Shown: positions 33,683-47,150 of the stretch, piece by piece
How positions within the stretch are numbered: position 1 is the stretch's first letter
Layout of the letters: every line of letters starts with the position of its first letter
Source: Hyalella azteca
Taxonomy: Eukaryota > Arthropoda > Malacostraca > Amphipoda > Hyalellidae
Assembly: GCF_000764305.2 (NCBI RefSeq)
Contig: NW_025946858.1
Span: 1-64,000 of the forward strand
Direction of reading: 5' to 3'
Length of the DNA stretch: 64,000 bases
The notes under the pieces: model-generated
The model's database searches: none
Told to the model about the DNA's origin: nothing
What the model saw: only the letters and a program-made list of their open reading frames with translations
Translations under genes and position numbers: made by a program

Positions 33683-33745
33683 ATGATGGTAAGCTGATGT
33701 TAACATGTTAATGTTAACATTTTTTGGTAATGTTAACCTGTTAAG
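33683..33745. repeat. 14-bp satellite array, short version in B2
   Basis: Only a few TGATGTTAACATGTTAATGT units, against about 200 bp in B1 and about 530 bp in B4. Confidence 0.8.
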
Positions 33746-35583
33746 ATGATGTTAAGAAAGATGTCAAGTTGTTCATTGTGGTAATTAGTCAGGTTTTCTG
33801 TTTCAGAAATGCGTAATCTTTTTCAGTCATAGCTTGAGCTTTCTCATGTTTATCTAATATTGTGATTCCAGGAATAAAAAAAAACAGAGACCTTTTTAAA
33901 TTGCATAAACCGATTCGATTTTATTGAAAAAACGGGTTTTATTAGAAGAATAAAACGAATAAAAGGGGTTTTTCCTTTTCCCAGTTATTTAATTTATGCC
34001 TAGCATCAAAGTCCTTATCATATATGTTGATAATTAAACATTTTATGCTGGATGGTATCAGCCTTTATTTATACATTTGCTGTAACTTTTAATCTAATAA
34101 TTTCTAATAATAAAAATATAATAATAATTTTTTTTTTAATATTTTTTAATATAATAATAATAATCTAACTATTCCTAAACAGCAAGTGAACATGTCAGAG
34201 ACAACTAACCAATGGAAATAATATGCATTGAATCAATTAACACAGTTCTGAGCCGTTTTCCTGCTTCTCAAAACTTAAATAGTGCCAGCCTCTAAGGAAA
34301 CATTTTTCAGTTTTTTCCTCTTAACTTTTGAAGAACTAGACTTAGAGAGACTTAACTAGACTTATTATTTACGAGTAAGAAGCCCTCATGTCCCCAAAAA
34401 CACCAAAAAAACACCGAAAATTTTGTATAAACAAAAAAAATTAATTATATTTTAAAAGATAATACATAATATTTTTTAAATAATACATTTAATTTTGTTG
34501 TTTTTTCATTGCCAGCCTTCTTGTGTTTAGTATTTTAATATCTAAGTATATTTAAGGAAAAAATATCAACGGGTTACATGAAATGACACACAATATTAGA
34601 TGAACTTTGCTCCCCTCATTTCACACACATGACTGTAGGCTTGTAAATATGTTAATTTATTATGTTTTTGAAAATGTGTGTTGATGGACTTTTGATTTGT
34701 TTAAGACAAATAATAATATCAAGCATAAAGTTATAGTCTAAAAAAAGTTAAAATTATTTTCTCAAAAGTATATAAGAAAATATTTTTCAGGGCTAATGTG
34801 TTTTTTCTCTATTCCACATTGAAAAATACAGAATGTAAATAAATTAACATAAAAGTTGAAATTGATGTTAAACTTACAGTTTAGGGAGCATAAAATAGGA
34901 ACGAAAACCCTCTGTGAAGTTAATTTTTTTAGCAATGATGTGACAAAAATTGTTGAACAAGCGGTCAAGAATTTAGATAAATTGCAGAAATATCATAACG
35001 GACTTGGATATGAATGAGGCGGTCACTTTTTTGATTTCTTATCATTGTAATGAGTCTTGGATGACTGCAGAGCAAGTTATGTGACGCAGAGTTATGTTAT
35101 GCTATAAATATTATCTAGTAATATTTATGAAACTCTATAATGGGTACAGTTCCTTAATTAGGACTCAAATTAGGTTAAGAATATTGAATAGATATTTCCT
35201 TAGCAGATTCTATCAATTCTTATTATATTCCGAATTTCAAAACCATAGATTCAATTTGATTCATTATCAAGTTTCTTTAAAACTCATTTTTTACTGCACC
35301 TTTTCTTCACCCGATTTTTTAATATAAAAACCCGGCCCGGATGCGAAGGTGGGCAGCTCCTTCCCAGTGCAACCCTGCGTGACGCAGCATTACTTTCATC
35401 CGTACCTTGACTTTCCAAAATTTTCAGACATCAAAGCGTTACATACGTTAATTTTAGTTATTATTTCATTCGCGTTTGATACCACGTCCAGCTATGAGAA
35501 TTACTTGCCGGTCACGTGGGAAGCTACTTAATTACAACTGTCTATTCTATGGTGGACGTGGCAGGAGAACTTATCCGTAGTTA

Positions 35584-35840
35584 GGGTACCCACACAGTGA
35601 AAGCAGGTTGCCAGCGTGCTGGTTACCTGCTGAGGCTGGCGCCTGAAACAAGCGCGAGAGGTTCACAGAGGAAGCAGGTTGCCAGCGTGCTGGTTACCTG
35701 CTGAGGCTGGTGCCTGAAACCGAAATAAATAGGCCTGGCGCTGGCCTATTCGTACAGGTTTTCACTGTGAACACTTACATTATTATCCTATGTTCATTCT
35801 TGTGGCAGGTTGGAGCACTGCTTTCACTGTGTGGGTACCC
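35584..35840. mobile_element. PIF/Harbinger-type MITE, 257 bp, TTA target-site duplication
   Basis: Perfect terminal inverted repeats GGGTACCCACACAGTGAAAG(CAG) at both ends, flanked by TTA at 35,581-35,583 and 35,841-35,843. The empty site (GTAGTTAGGCTG) is seen in B1 and B3. A 3-bp TTA duplication with GGG-starting termini is typical of Harbinger elements. Inside, a segment of about 70 bp (GAAGCAGGTTGCCAGCGTGC and on) is tandemly duplicated. There is no coding capacity. Confidence 0.9.
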
Positions 35841-36032
35841 TTAGGCTGAAACGACTGATTTCTTTAATTACGTACGTTTGTTTATCTCAAAGATAATTTG
35901 AGTTAAGTAAAATTTTTGCAAAAGCAACATAAAATAGTTATCCGCTGTTTACCAGTGAGTTGTCAGAAATAGTTTTTTCATGGATATCCGGCTTTCCCCA
36001 CTAAAGATCAGTTAGTCTATTGCCAAGTAAGT

Positions 36033-36408
36033 GCGCTATAAATCCTTATAAAGTTACGCTATAGCAGTTGAGGTATAGTAGTTGCGCTATAAATCCTTTT
36101 AAAGTTGCGCTATAGCAGTTGAGCTATAGTAGTTGCGCTATAAATCCTTATAAAGTTGCACTATAGCAGTTGGGCTATAGTAGTTGCGCTATAAATCCTT
36201 ATAAAGTTGCACTATAGCAGTTGGACTATAGTAGTTGCGCTATAAATCCTTATAAAGTTGCGCTATAGTAGTTGAGCTATAGTAGTTGCGCTATAAATCC
36301 TTTTAAAGTTGCGCTATAGCAGTTGAGCTATAGTAGTTGCGCTATAAATCCTTATAAAGTTGCACCATAGCAGTTGGGCTATAGTAGTTGCGCTATAAAT
36401 CCTTATAC
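36033..36408. repeat. GCGCTAT tandem array in B2
   Basis: Same unit family as 25,640-26,090, but with different variant units (GTTGAGCTATAGTAGTTGCG). Confidence 0.95.
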
Positions 36409-36480
36409 AAAAATTTACCGGTTACTTTACTTTAGGGATCGCAATTCTCACACGTGCTTTCACGACGAACGCAACTGACT

Positions 36481-36527
36481 CGCAGAGTCGCGATGTTCGT
36501 CGTCTGACGCGTCCCATTGGAACGAAC
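36481..36527 (-). pseudogene. Truncated duplicate of dynein exon 3
   Basis: CGCAGAGTCGCGATGTTCGT and on matches exon 3 from its acceptor to position 17,923, where homology stops. The donor side is missing, so this copy cannot act as a normal internal exon. Confidence 0.85.
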
Positions 36528-37577
36528 CTGGCGGCACAAACAAGTATGATAAGCCCTCACAAATTGTCCAATTTATTTCTGGGTTTAAAGGAAATATGTA
36601 AAAATATAATATCTATCGTCATCGATCAAAGGTTTCAAATCTTTAATCAAGGTTTTAAACTTACGCAATAATTTATTGTGTTTTTATACCCTGTTTAACT
36701 CAGAACACGGGAGAAAAATAATTAGCAATGCTATTACGTAATTAAAAATATTAATAAAAAAGGTTCGTTGCTGCTGCAGTTGTTAAGAGGGTTTATTGCT
36801 GGTATAAATTGATAATATCACACAAATGGAGAAATTTATAAATATATATTTTAAACATGGCTCGTTTTGTGGCTAGTTACTATCAAAAGGTGTTACAAAA
36901 AAAAAAAGAGTTTTATGAGATGAAGAATGTTCCTCTGTTGTTGCAGTGCGCGTTAAAGCGTTCAAGACACTTCAAATTTTAGTGGCACAAGTTACGAGTA
37001 TATGTGGGTTGATATTTCCTCTGTTTTGATGGTGTGGTATTTTTTTTTGCACAAAACTCGTTCCTCTAAAACCAGGATTTCAAATCCATCCGCTAAAAAA
37101 TTGACGTGAGAAGAATGAGAAAGTTATGAACAAAGCAGAGTAATTATTGATGCGAGCGAATATTTTGTAGTTTTCATTGAATGCCCGACTGAACATTGAA
37201 TTGGAATCATTCGAACACAAATCCTTATTGGCTGAAGCCAAATGAACGCTGTTGAAAATAAAAACAAGTTGATGTTCAAGAAAACTAGTTATAAGTGCAC
37301 ATAAGAGAACATGAATGCCTGAGGCAGAAAAAGAAATACCCAGAATTATGATTTATCTCCTTCCCAAGCAATTTACGTTTTTATTAAGTTCAGCTCATCC
37401 GTTCATAATGCACTCATATCCTTGCATTCTCGTCCGTATAGCCTTGATCGCTGTAACTGTATAGCAGATACACATTTCTTAAAATTGTTGTTTGCATGAA
37501 ACTTTTTATTGCACCACTTAGAGATTACGTCTTTTTTCCTGAGAATCTGAAATATAAGAAGAGTTGGACCGGCTCAC

Positions 37578-37723
37578 CCATTGTTGTCTTGGGGTCGTCA
37601 GAGTCGGCGTCTCCGTCGTCTCGAGATTCGTCCAGTTTGACCGACTTTTTCCTGAGCTTCGCCGCGTCCTTCAGGCAGAAAAACAAAACTCGGGCGCTGC
37701 TGCAAGGCACCGACTCTACGAAG
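37578..37723 (-). CDS. Duplicate of dynein exon 2 (A2)
   Basis: Same acceptor and donor as 19,046-19,191. One base difference (ACG to ACA, Thr, synonymous). Intact and splice-competent by sequence. Confidence 0.7.
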
Positions 37724-38294
37724 CTGTCAACACAACCAAATTGGCTGTTCACGACCTCGTTTACAGGCATTGTCGTCCAGAAACTATACGGAATTCTTCA
37801 ATTTACTTTTTTTTGCAAAGAAGACTTCTACAAAGCCTAAATAAATATAGCAGAATTTTTAGAAGAAAAGTTTCCTGTGTTTCTAAGAATATTGAAAACT
37901 CTAACGCAGGTGAAAAAATCTGTGGTGAGATCCCACATTTCACATTCGCTCGTGTGCATTTTAAATATTCTATAGGGATTTAATTGCGGTATTCCCTAAA
38001 GTTAGGAGCAGTTTGAGTGTTTTATAATTCCCGCCTTATGATTGTTAGCTGTTATTGAAATCCCATTTCTGGAAAAAATTTCTTGTGACTTACTTAAATA
38101 TTATTACTATTGTCCGTAGATTATGACTGCCGAAAACTTCAGCTTGCGTGAATTGGTACCGCGCATAAACCACTAATTAATTCGAGTTCTTGATTACAGC
38201 GAAAATAAATGAGTTTGAAGATCACCAAACGTCGATATTACTGAGCGTATTTGCTCGTGGCTGAAGCGTAAACGATGGCAAACAATTAACCCAC

Positions 38295-38413
38295 CTTTGA
38301 ACGAGAGCTTCTCCAGCAGGAACGCTCCCTTGCAACGAAGTGAACTTCACGCATTCTTCAGTCCCTGACTCGTGCCCCAGCATCCGGCTGATGTGATCTC
38401 TTAACTCCTCCAT
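38295..38413 (-). CDS. Duplicate of dynein exon 1 with start codon (A2)
   Basis: ATG at 38,413 and the same donor. Three base differences from 19,760-19,878: two synonymous and one Asp-to-Ala near the end (SVPAGEALVQ). It could feed transcripts that splice on to exon 3 at 17,969, but no evidence of use exists here. Confidence 0.65.
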
Positions 38414-41400
38414 TTTGGTTATTTTTAGCGCTTGGTTCGCATGGCAATGTTATGTGGACATGACTTTTTGTTATTTTGACATGAAATAAGCAGAATTTGT
38501 GTGACACAGTTGATGGTAAAGATTTATATGAATAAGCATTCGAAAAACCTGGGTCAGTAAGAAGTAATGAATTTAAGAAACATTATAATAAAAAGGGTAG
38601 ATCATAAGGAGGAATCTTAGCGGAAAAAATAATGTCTCTGAGGTGCCCACAATCGAGTTTTCCTTCGTACATAGAACACAAAAGGTAGCTTCACGCATGC
38701 TAATTTAAAGTGAAGGTTCAAATAAAAGTCTCACATTGCAGGGGTACGAACAAATTATATAGTTTTGCTTCAGCAGAAAACGGTTGGAAACGAATTAAGC
38801 AGAACACATAGAAAGCAGATTAAATGGCAGAGAAAGGCTGGAAACGAATGATACTTTTATTTTATAACAAAGCTCAAGATTACCACCAAAAAATAAAGGG
38901 TATGATGATTTCTGTAGTTCCTTGCAATAGCTGAGGCGTCCGCGGATCCCAATAGCGATGTGAAGACTGTCGTAAGGCGCAGATGGGAAACATGCAATCT
39001 ATACCAGAGCCCTGGCAACCGTTGCTAGGGACGCTTCTCAGATCTCCGTTAGGCACCTAGGTTCTCGCTCAATCGATTCTTTATTCGCACATTTTATTTC
39101 TTATAACTATATTACACCGAATTTTACCTTTCATTATTTCATTTATGCTGTGTATGATTATTATTGAAGAAAAAATGTCTGACTGCTGAGCGAGTCAGTG
39201 GAGATGCACATGCATCATCCATGAGTGGCTAGAAGTCCGAATTTATGCAGCCGAAAATCAGCGCGATTATTCGCGCTCATTTCATTACAGCATAATTATA
39301 TTATGCTAAAATCCATTAATTCATAATTAATAAGATCAAAGAAAATTATTCTATTCGTGATTTCAACATTTTTTTAGAATTACAAGATTTATATTGGATT
39401 CGTGACATTTATAGAGCGGCGGCTTGTGGTATTTATTGATGGTAAAAGTTAGGAGAAGAGCGTTATGACGAGACGGGCGGCGCAAGATGTTCATCCAAAA
39501 TTTTTCCACGAAGGTCCGACGTTATGAATGAACTCCTAGCTTGTTTTTTCTAAGCCTATACTCAGGCTTAATCTATTGATTATAGGCGTCAATTTGGTTG
39601 ATTGTCAGCTCACCCGAGTTTATTTCAGACAAACAAAACAGTTTTCCACGTCCGGCTTAGATTAGAAAGAATAAATTTTCTCACCATACAATATTGCACA
39701 ATTAACTTTCACAATTTATAACAGGCAAAAGTGTTAATGTCCTATAATTGGATAAAAGACTTGTGGTAGGATGACGTCCTCGCCAGATCAAAGCTAAAAA
39801 TCATTGCCAGTAAGTTCGAAACTTCGTAGACGGCCACGACAATTAACAGATTCTCGCAGTATTTTCTCTCTAAATTTTGGTTCAAGTTCATTAATTTTTA
39901 AATTACTGCGCACGTGTAGCGCAATTACTTGCAAGCTGAGGAACTGAACTGTGAAGAGACTCTTCAAATGAGGATCAGATTATAATAGTTCAGTGTGGGA
40001 AAAATTATGAGTAGGTTGGTCCATACCTTAAGTAACGCAGGTCGCTAATTCAGTCGATCTGATCATGATGCGCTTACACGCTGAGAATGTAGTTCAAACA
40101 AAACCGGGCAAAGATTTTCTAGGATAAAGCGAAAAATTCATTGAATTTGCTGCTTTTAATAGAGTAGAACACGAATTACCAGATCTGAATTTAATAAGTC
40201 TACTAACATGACAGCAGCAATTGATTCGCCACAACGGCCGGATAATTCTGAGTAGTAGAAACATGAATATGTCAGTGAGAGCCTCGCGAGTCTTGATGCA
40301 TTTACGCAAATTGCGAATCTTGATGGTCTCTCATAGCGGTGTGACAGACAAATGTTACATTAAATTAACAACTGCCTGCAATTAAAATTGATTGACGTTA
40401 GAAGGCAGTAAATGGAGTCTGGAATTAGTGCGTCTTCTTACATGTACATACTTCGGGCGCCACCACTCGTGACACGTGGATGATGAACATAGATCGTGAC
40501 TGCTATGCGATGCGACCGGAAAAAAACTTATTCCTGAATTAAAATTTAATATTTGACTGGTCACACTGAATTGACTGACTGGTCACAACTCCCAAGTCTG
40601 AAAACACATTTTTTCTTACTAAATATTTATAATGACAAACACTAGATTTACATTCATTTATATAAGGGCAGTTTGAATATTGCACCGCTGCAGAGCCAAT
40701 GACCGCGTTTATGAATAAAAAATATGTTGAACCATTTTTTAATTCCACATACCGTGAACATTCATGTTTCTTGGAAAAGAGAAATCTTTTCATTGAAGTA
40801 TAAATCATAACGTTTGACAAGAAATTACATATATATTATATGTACTAGTATTAGGTTCTACGGGAATGATCATGTATGAATATCATCGTTATCTGAAACG
40901 AATTATTGATTGATATGCATTAAACAAAATGAATACGAAGATAGTCCATGCACTAAACAAAATTTAAGGATAATAACACAGGGGTCAAAAAAAAACACAG
41001 TCACCCACGCGCCCGTAAAATCCACCGGTCAACCTAGGTCCGGGCCGTAGTGGAAGAAAAGCATTGCTATAATATGCTTATGAGGCTGCAATAACCTCTT
41101 AGTATCACTCGACTTGACATATTTCCTTTACTGCTAAAAAAATTGAGTAATAAATATTTATTTAGCAATATCACTTTAAAAATAGGGTTAACTTTCCAAA
41201 GTTGAACACATAAGTCAAAAATACGCTGAAAATCACATTTTTGCAATTTTCAATGGCTTCGCGCAACTATAAAAACTGTTTGCTAGGAAAATCATTCGAA
41301 GAGAATTAATATGACTCTGACAAGTGTTCCCGTGAATTAATCATAGATCAACCTTTATTATTACATTTGCCGAAATTTTTTATCTAATATTTTCAATTTT

Positions 41401-43003
41401 CTAAACAGTAAGTGAAGATGTCAGAGACAACTAACCAATGAAAATAATATGCATTGAATCAATTAACACAGTTCTGAGCCGTCTTCTTGCTTCTCAAAAC
41501 TTAAATAGTGCAAGCCTCTAAAGAAACATTTTTCGGTTTTTTCCTCTTAACTTTTGAAGAACTAGACTTAGAGAGACTTAACTAGACTTATTATTTACGA
41601 GTAAGAAGCCCTAATGTTCCCGAAAATACAAAAAAACAGCAAATATTTTGTATGAGCAAAAAAAATGCATTATACTTTGAAAAATAATACATAATATTTT
41701 TTAAATAATACATTTAATCTTGTTTTTTCATTACCAGCTGTCTTGTTTTTAGTATTTTAATATTCAAGTATATTTAAGGAACAAATATTAAAGGGTTACA
41801 TGAAATGACACACAATATTCGATGAAATTTCTCCCCTCATTTCACACACATGACTGTAGGCGTTTAGTTATGATGATTGTTTTAAAAAATTTGTGCTGAT
41901 GGGCATTTTATTTGGCTTGACAAATAATAATATCGAACATGAAGTTATAGTCTAAAAAAGTGAAGATTATTTTCTCAAAAGTAAGAAAATATTTTTCAGG
42001 GCTAATGTGTTATATTTTCTATTCTAGATTGAAAAACTACAGAATGTAGATAAATTAACATACAAGTTGACACTGATGTTAAACTTCCAGTTTAGGTAAC
42101 AAAAAATAGGTACGAAAACCCTCTGTGAAGTTAATTTCTTTAGCAATGATATGACAAAAATTGTTGAACAAGCGGTCAAGAATTTAGATAAAATTGCATA
42201 AATCTCAGAATGATCTTGGATATGAATAAGATATCTGGCGGTCTCTTTTTTTATTTCTTGTCATTGTGATAAGTCTTGGATGACTGCAGAGTAAGTTATG
42301 TGACGCAGAGTTGTTATGTTATGTTATAAATATTATAACATAATAATATTATAACATAATAATATTAATGAAACTCTACAGTTCCTTAATTAGGACTCAA
42401 ATTAGGTTAAGAAGTTTGAATAGTTATTTCCTTAGTAGATTCTATCAATTCTTATTGTATTCTGAATTTCAAAACCAAAAAATTTAATTTGATTCATTAT
42501 CAAGTATCTTTAGAACTCAATTTTGACTGCACCCTTTTTTCACCCGATTTTTAAAGTTAAAAACCCGGCCCTGGTGGGAAGGTGGGCAGCTGCATGCCAG
42601 GAGGGTGTAAGTGTGCAACCTTGACTGGCTCAATTTTTCAGATATCACAGCGCTAGTGCGCTACATATGTTAATTTTTGTTATCATTTCATTCGCGTTTC
42701 ATACTTGGTCCAGTCATAAGAATTACTTAACAATTCTATTACAACTGTCTTACAAATTATTTTACAATTGTTATCTGGTATGAGGAGCGCTAGGTTGCAG
42801 GACCTATCCGTAGTTAGGCTGATACGACTGATTTCTTTAATTACGTACGTTTGCTTATCTCAAAGATAATTTGACTTAAGTAAAATTTTTACAAAACCAA
42901 TATAAAATTGATATCCTCTGTTTACCAGTGAGTTGTCAGAAATAGTTTTTTCATGGATATCCGGCTTTCCCCACTAAAGATCAGTAAGTCTATTATCGAG
43001 TAA

Positions 43004-43454
43004 GTGCGCTATAAATCCTTATAAAATTGCGCTATAGCAGTTGCGCTAAAAATCCTTATAAAGTTGCGCTATAGCAGTTGGGCTATAGTAGTTGCGCTAT
43101 AAATACTTATAAAGTTGCGCTATATCAGTTGGGCTATAGTAGTTGCGCTATAAATCCTTATAAAGTTGCGTTATAGCAGTTGCGCTATAGTAGTTGCGCT
43201 ATAAATCCGTATAAAGTTGCGCTATATCAGTTGGGCTATAGTAGTTGCGCTATAAATCCTTATAAAGTTGTGCTATAGCAGTTGGGCTATAGTAGTTGCG
43301 CTATAAATCCTTAGAAAGTTGCGCTATAGCAGTTGGGCTATATTAGTTGCTCTATAAATCCTCATAAAGTTGCGCTATAGCAGTTGAGCCATAGCAGTTG
43401 TGCAATAAACCCTTATAAAGTTACACTGTTAGAGTGGCGCTATAAATCCTAATA
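43004..43454. repeat. GCGCTAT tandem array in B3
   Basis: Unit-for-unit the same as the B1 array, including its irregular units. Confidence 0.95.
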
Positions 43455-45262
43455 AAAGCATGCAGAATGCATTCTCGTCATGAGATATTGAAGCATGATC
43501 ATGATTTTAATGTTATTTCACATGCCTAGCTCACACAACTGCGAGTTCATCTTATGTACGCGGCATAATGACGAAGAGGTTTCTCATGCATGATGATATC
43601 TCATTATAATTCAGGAAGACGGATAATCTAAACGCGCTTTGCTCTTAAACCGCCAGTAATAACCTCTGCGCAGCTGAGAGTGTTCCCATAATGGCTGGCA
43701 TCAACGCTTGAATCACATCTAGACTCTGTTGTGAGCTTTGACGAACTTGGTGAGAGACGTTGGCTGCGCAGTGACGTAGTATGTCAAGGGCATTGTCCGT
43801 GGATTTAATAAAGGAAATTTATATTACTGAAGTAATGAAACATATTTATTCAGGAATAACGCTTCAAAATTTGAACGGAACCATCTACTTGCATCTGCGA
43901 CGCGTGGACTCACAATTGTCATTCTACTGAACGCTGCACAGTTTTACTTTATTGAAGCACCGGACTTAACTTTTATTTCAAATCTGTCCGGCGAGCTGTA
44001 AATCTGGAGGATCGATTTTATGTCAGAGTTCGCACTAATTCTTCAGATGGAATTGATGGGCAAGTAAACACAGAAATCGTCACAAAATCCCGCAGTTTAT
44101 GCAGTTGTTCTCATTGCTTTAATCCGAATCTTCTGTGAACAAGTCACGAAAAATAAGAATAGGCGACAGGCCACATCAGGCCTACTCTTCAGCGCCGATA
44201 TCGCTATGTTATGTTATGATATAAAATTGATACGATAATTCGACAAATCCATATATAGCAGTATTTTTTAAATCGAAGTTCATAGAAATACTCAGAAGGA
44301 ATTATTTTCGGTGTAAAATTGCTCTCACGATCTATATTTTAAATTTAACCTAGAATGATTCGAAGATTAGAAAAGTTTCCCTTCTTTTCAATCTCAAAGG
44401 CTTCGAAAGTATAAAACAGGCTAGTTTTTCTATTTGGAAAGTTATCCGAAAATCTATTCTGCATATTTCCACGAGGCTGTTGCTGTACGGCTCGAAATAA
44501 GTCGCTCACATTCCAGTTTGTTCTTTAAGTTCGAACTGCAGAACGCTCGTGGCAACGAACACACCAGAATTTCCAGGAGTTTACTCTAGTAATTAGTAAA
44601 TGAAAACGTCATATTTGAATAATTAATTGGAGAGCCTTTAATTTTACTAACGAGGTAGAAGCACCGAACCAGATCGAATTACCTTTGATCTGACGCAAGA
44701 TGTTTTGCCGGCCAAATGAGGCTGCGTTTCTGATTCTATGACTCTCAGCAAAGACCTAAATTTACAACCGAATTTTTACCCTAAAAACAGTAGATGTTAA
44801 TTCAGCAGTAAATTAATATGATCATATATATTTATTGCACTCATCATATTATATTCATTCCGATATTTTATTCATTCAGCTTCATTCAACTGATGCAAAT
44901 TTACTTGGTCAAATTTACTGGTGTAAGTAGCAAAGGAACTGCAACTTTTCTAGAAGAAATCTTACAAGTAAAAGGTACAAATCTTTCAGCGGGCATGAGC
45001 TACACTTCAACGGAATGCCTATAGATAATTATAGGTCTCATATATCATCAACAAATATTGCGTTAGCGACCGCCACAAATTAAAAAAAGCTGAATACATA
45101 AAGCATATTTATTTCGCAGCCATCCGGATCAGGGAGATCCATTAGCGGATAAATGTGCACGTGAATCTCGAAGCGGCCGAATGCTCTTTCAGGGCCTCCG
45201 ATTCTCTTGGCCGCGGGCCAGATTTTCCCTCGATAAATAAAGTAATCAAGGAGAGATAAGTA

Positions 45263-45322
45263 ACGAAACCTACGACCTCAAGAGCAGCACCGTGAAATTT
45301 AACCAATTAAACTATAACCAAA
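45263..45322 (-). repeat. tRNA-derived pseudogene or SINE head (B3)
   Basis: Same sequence as 27,801-27,860: box A-like TAGTTTAATTGG and a decayed box B. Confidence 0.4.
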
Positions 45323-46612
45323 TTGATGGATATCAATGAACTCTAGTTGCGGACCTATTTAATTTTCTTGTCTCTAGAGCGCTCCTGTCTAATTAAGGAG
45401 CACGCGCTCCTTTAAATTAAAAATAATAAAGAACAGAGTAAATTAACCGGTAATTCAAAGGACAACGTGGTTTTTTGTTTCATTTTCGAGTATTAAGTCT
45501 GAAAATTTGTTTGACCGACATTCACAGGGAACCTTCAACATCATGGTTTTGGATACAAGGCCATTTTTACTGAAAATTTAAAACACGAACGATGTGGATT
45601 CTGAAATTAGTAAAAAATTTAATCTTAATAACGAAGTATCGTTGATCTGCAAAAATAATTTTATTCTATTTGAACCATGCAAAAAACCCCTACCGAAGCA
45701 AAAATATACAGACACAAATTTCAAAAATAGTATTAAATCAGTGACATGAAACAGCGAACGTAGGAATAAGCGACGTAGTTTATTCCTATAGGGTTATCAT
45801 GTAGAATTTTTCATAGCCAAAGGTGTTATTCTTACAATTTTCTTGAACAAATTATTTTCATTCCTGGACATCCTACACAAATTTTCTTCGTCTCTTTAGA
45901 AATGAATTAAACGTCTCATCTCGATGGAAAATGCCCCGGATTAATTCACGAAGTGGAGCACTTGAATTTTATGAAATTCCACCCTATGCGAATTTATGAA
46001 AAAAAATTATCAGTAAAAGAAGCAATTAAAACGTGGTTCAAAGGTTCATGATTTTACAGGAGTTTGTAGGCTTAATTTGATGTAACTCGAGGCCATCGGT
46101 TCAGGCATTTCTCGGCTAATATTTCTTTGCTGCAATCAATCGAATCGGGTTTAGCAAATCGAGCCGGTGTCGATACCAACGTCTATTGGTTCGGTAAACA
46201 CTGCGCACGGCTTACCGTGAAACGAAATCCGGAAACTGGAACAACTGGAGTACAATTTTTAGCTAAAGTCGAAAAATTGCTATGATTAATGGTTGCGAAA
46301 TGCAAGCAATAAAAAGTAATTCCTAAAGAATTCTATCAATAAAAATACCCCTCTTTTTGTTATTTACACATAACTAGTCACGAAACCGGTAACACAAACT
46401 CGAATTGATGGCAGCTAATTCGATCATCAATTCTCAGCGGCAGGAGACGATTCAAAATCGAGAATTAATGTGGACAATCAAGTGAATATAAATACGATTA
46501 ATGATGATAAGGGAGGCCAGAGCTGCAAGGAGAAACTCGTCAAAAAGTAACTAGTGATGAAACTGGATTAAGCTGACTGCCTTGCAAGGAAGAATGTTGA
46601 CTAGAGACAAGC

Positions 46613-46858
46613 ATGAAACGGCGTGGCGTAGTAAAAGTTTGGAAGCCGAAAAGATTAAAAATTCGAAACTACGCCATTCTTCACGCCCAAAGGGAAGCTC
46701 ATGCGTCTAAACCGAAAATTATCACCACGCTACCACACGATTTACAGAGGCCTTTAATTTTGACAATTCTCAGGCCTCGGGAAGAATTAGTGGCACTTAA
46801 ATTAGAAAGACGGCAGACCTTAGGCACCAGGGACATCAAGAAGGCAGAAAGACCTTAG
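46613..46858 (+). other. Open frame of 81 codons, single unit (B3)
   Basis: Counterpart of 29,161-29,619 with one repeat unit (IRNYAILHAQREAHASKPKI), beginning MKRRGVVKVWKPKRL. Function unknown; see the B1 copy. Confidence 0.25.
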
Positions 46859-47150
46859 GCACCAGAGACCTCAAAAAGGCAGGAAGTCCTTATAGCGCAG
46901 AGACGTCAATAAGACAGAACGGCCATATATAGGTACGAGTGACATCAAGAAGGCAGAAAGGCCTTAATGACACCAGTGACATAAAAAAGCCAGTAAGATC
47001 TCATATGCACAAGTGATATCGAAAAAGCAGAAAGACCTTGTTTTGCACCAGTGACATCAAAAAGGCAGAAAGACTTTGAAGGCACACCAGTGATATCGAA
47101 AAGGCAGAAAGACCTCATATGCAATAGTAACATCAAAAAAGGATAAAGTT
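46805..47150. repeat. Degenerate tandem repeat of about 34 bp (B3)
   Basis: Counterpart of 29,560-29,960. Confidence 0.8.

Larger units (their letters stand above)
33635..36408. repeat. Segmental duplication block B, copy B2 (truncated)
   Basis: Collinear with B1 from its start through the GCGCTAT array, then ends abruptly at the junction with A2. It carries a MITE insertion at 35,584-35,840 not found in B1 or B3. Confidence 0.95.
36481..41346 (-). repeat. Segmental duplication block A, copy A2
   Basis: Full-length partner of A1 at a constant offset of 18,558 bp at its left end, same orientation, 4,866 against 4,869 bp. Left breakpoint inside dynein exon 3; right breakpoint abuts B3. Confidence 0.95.
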
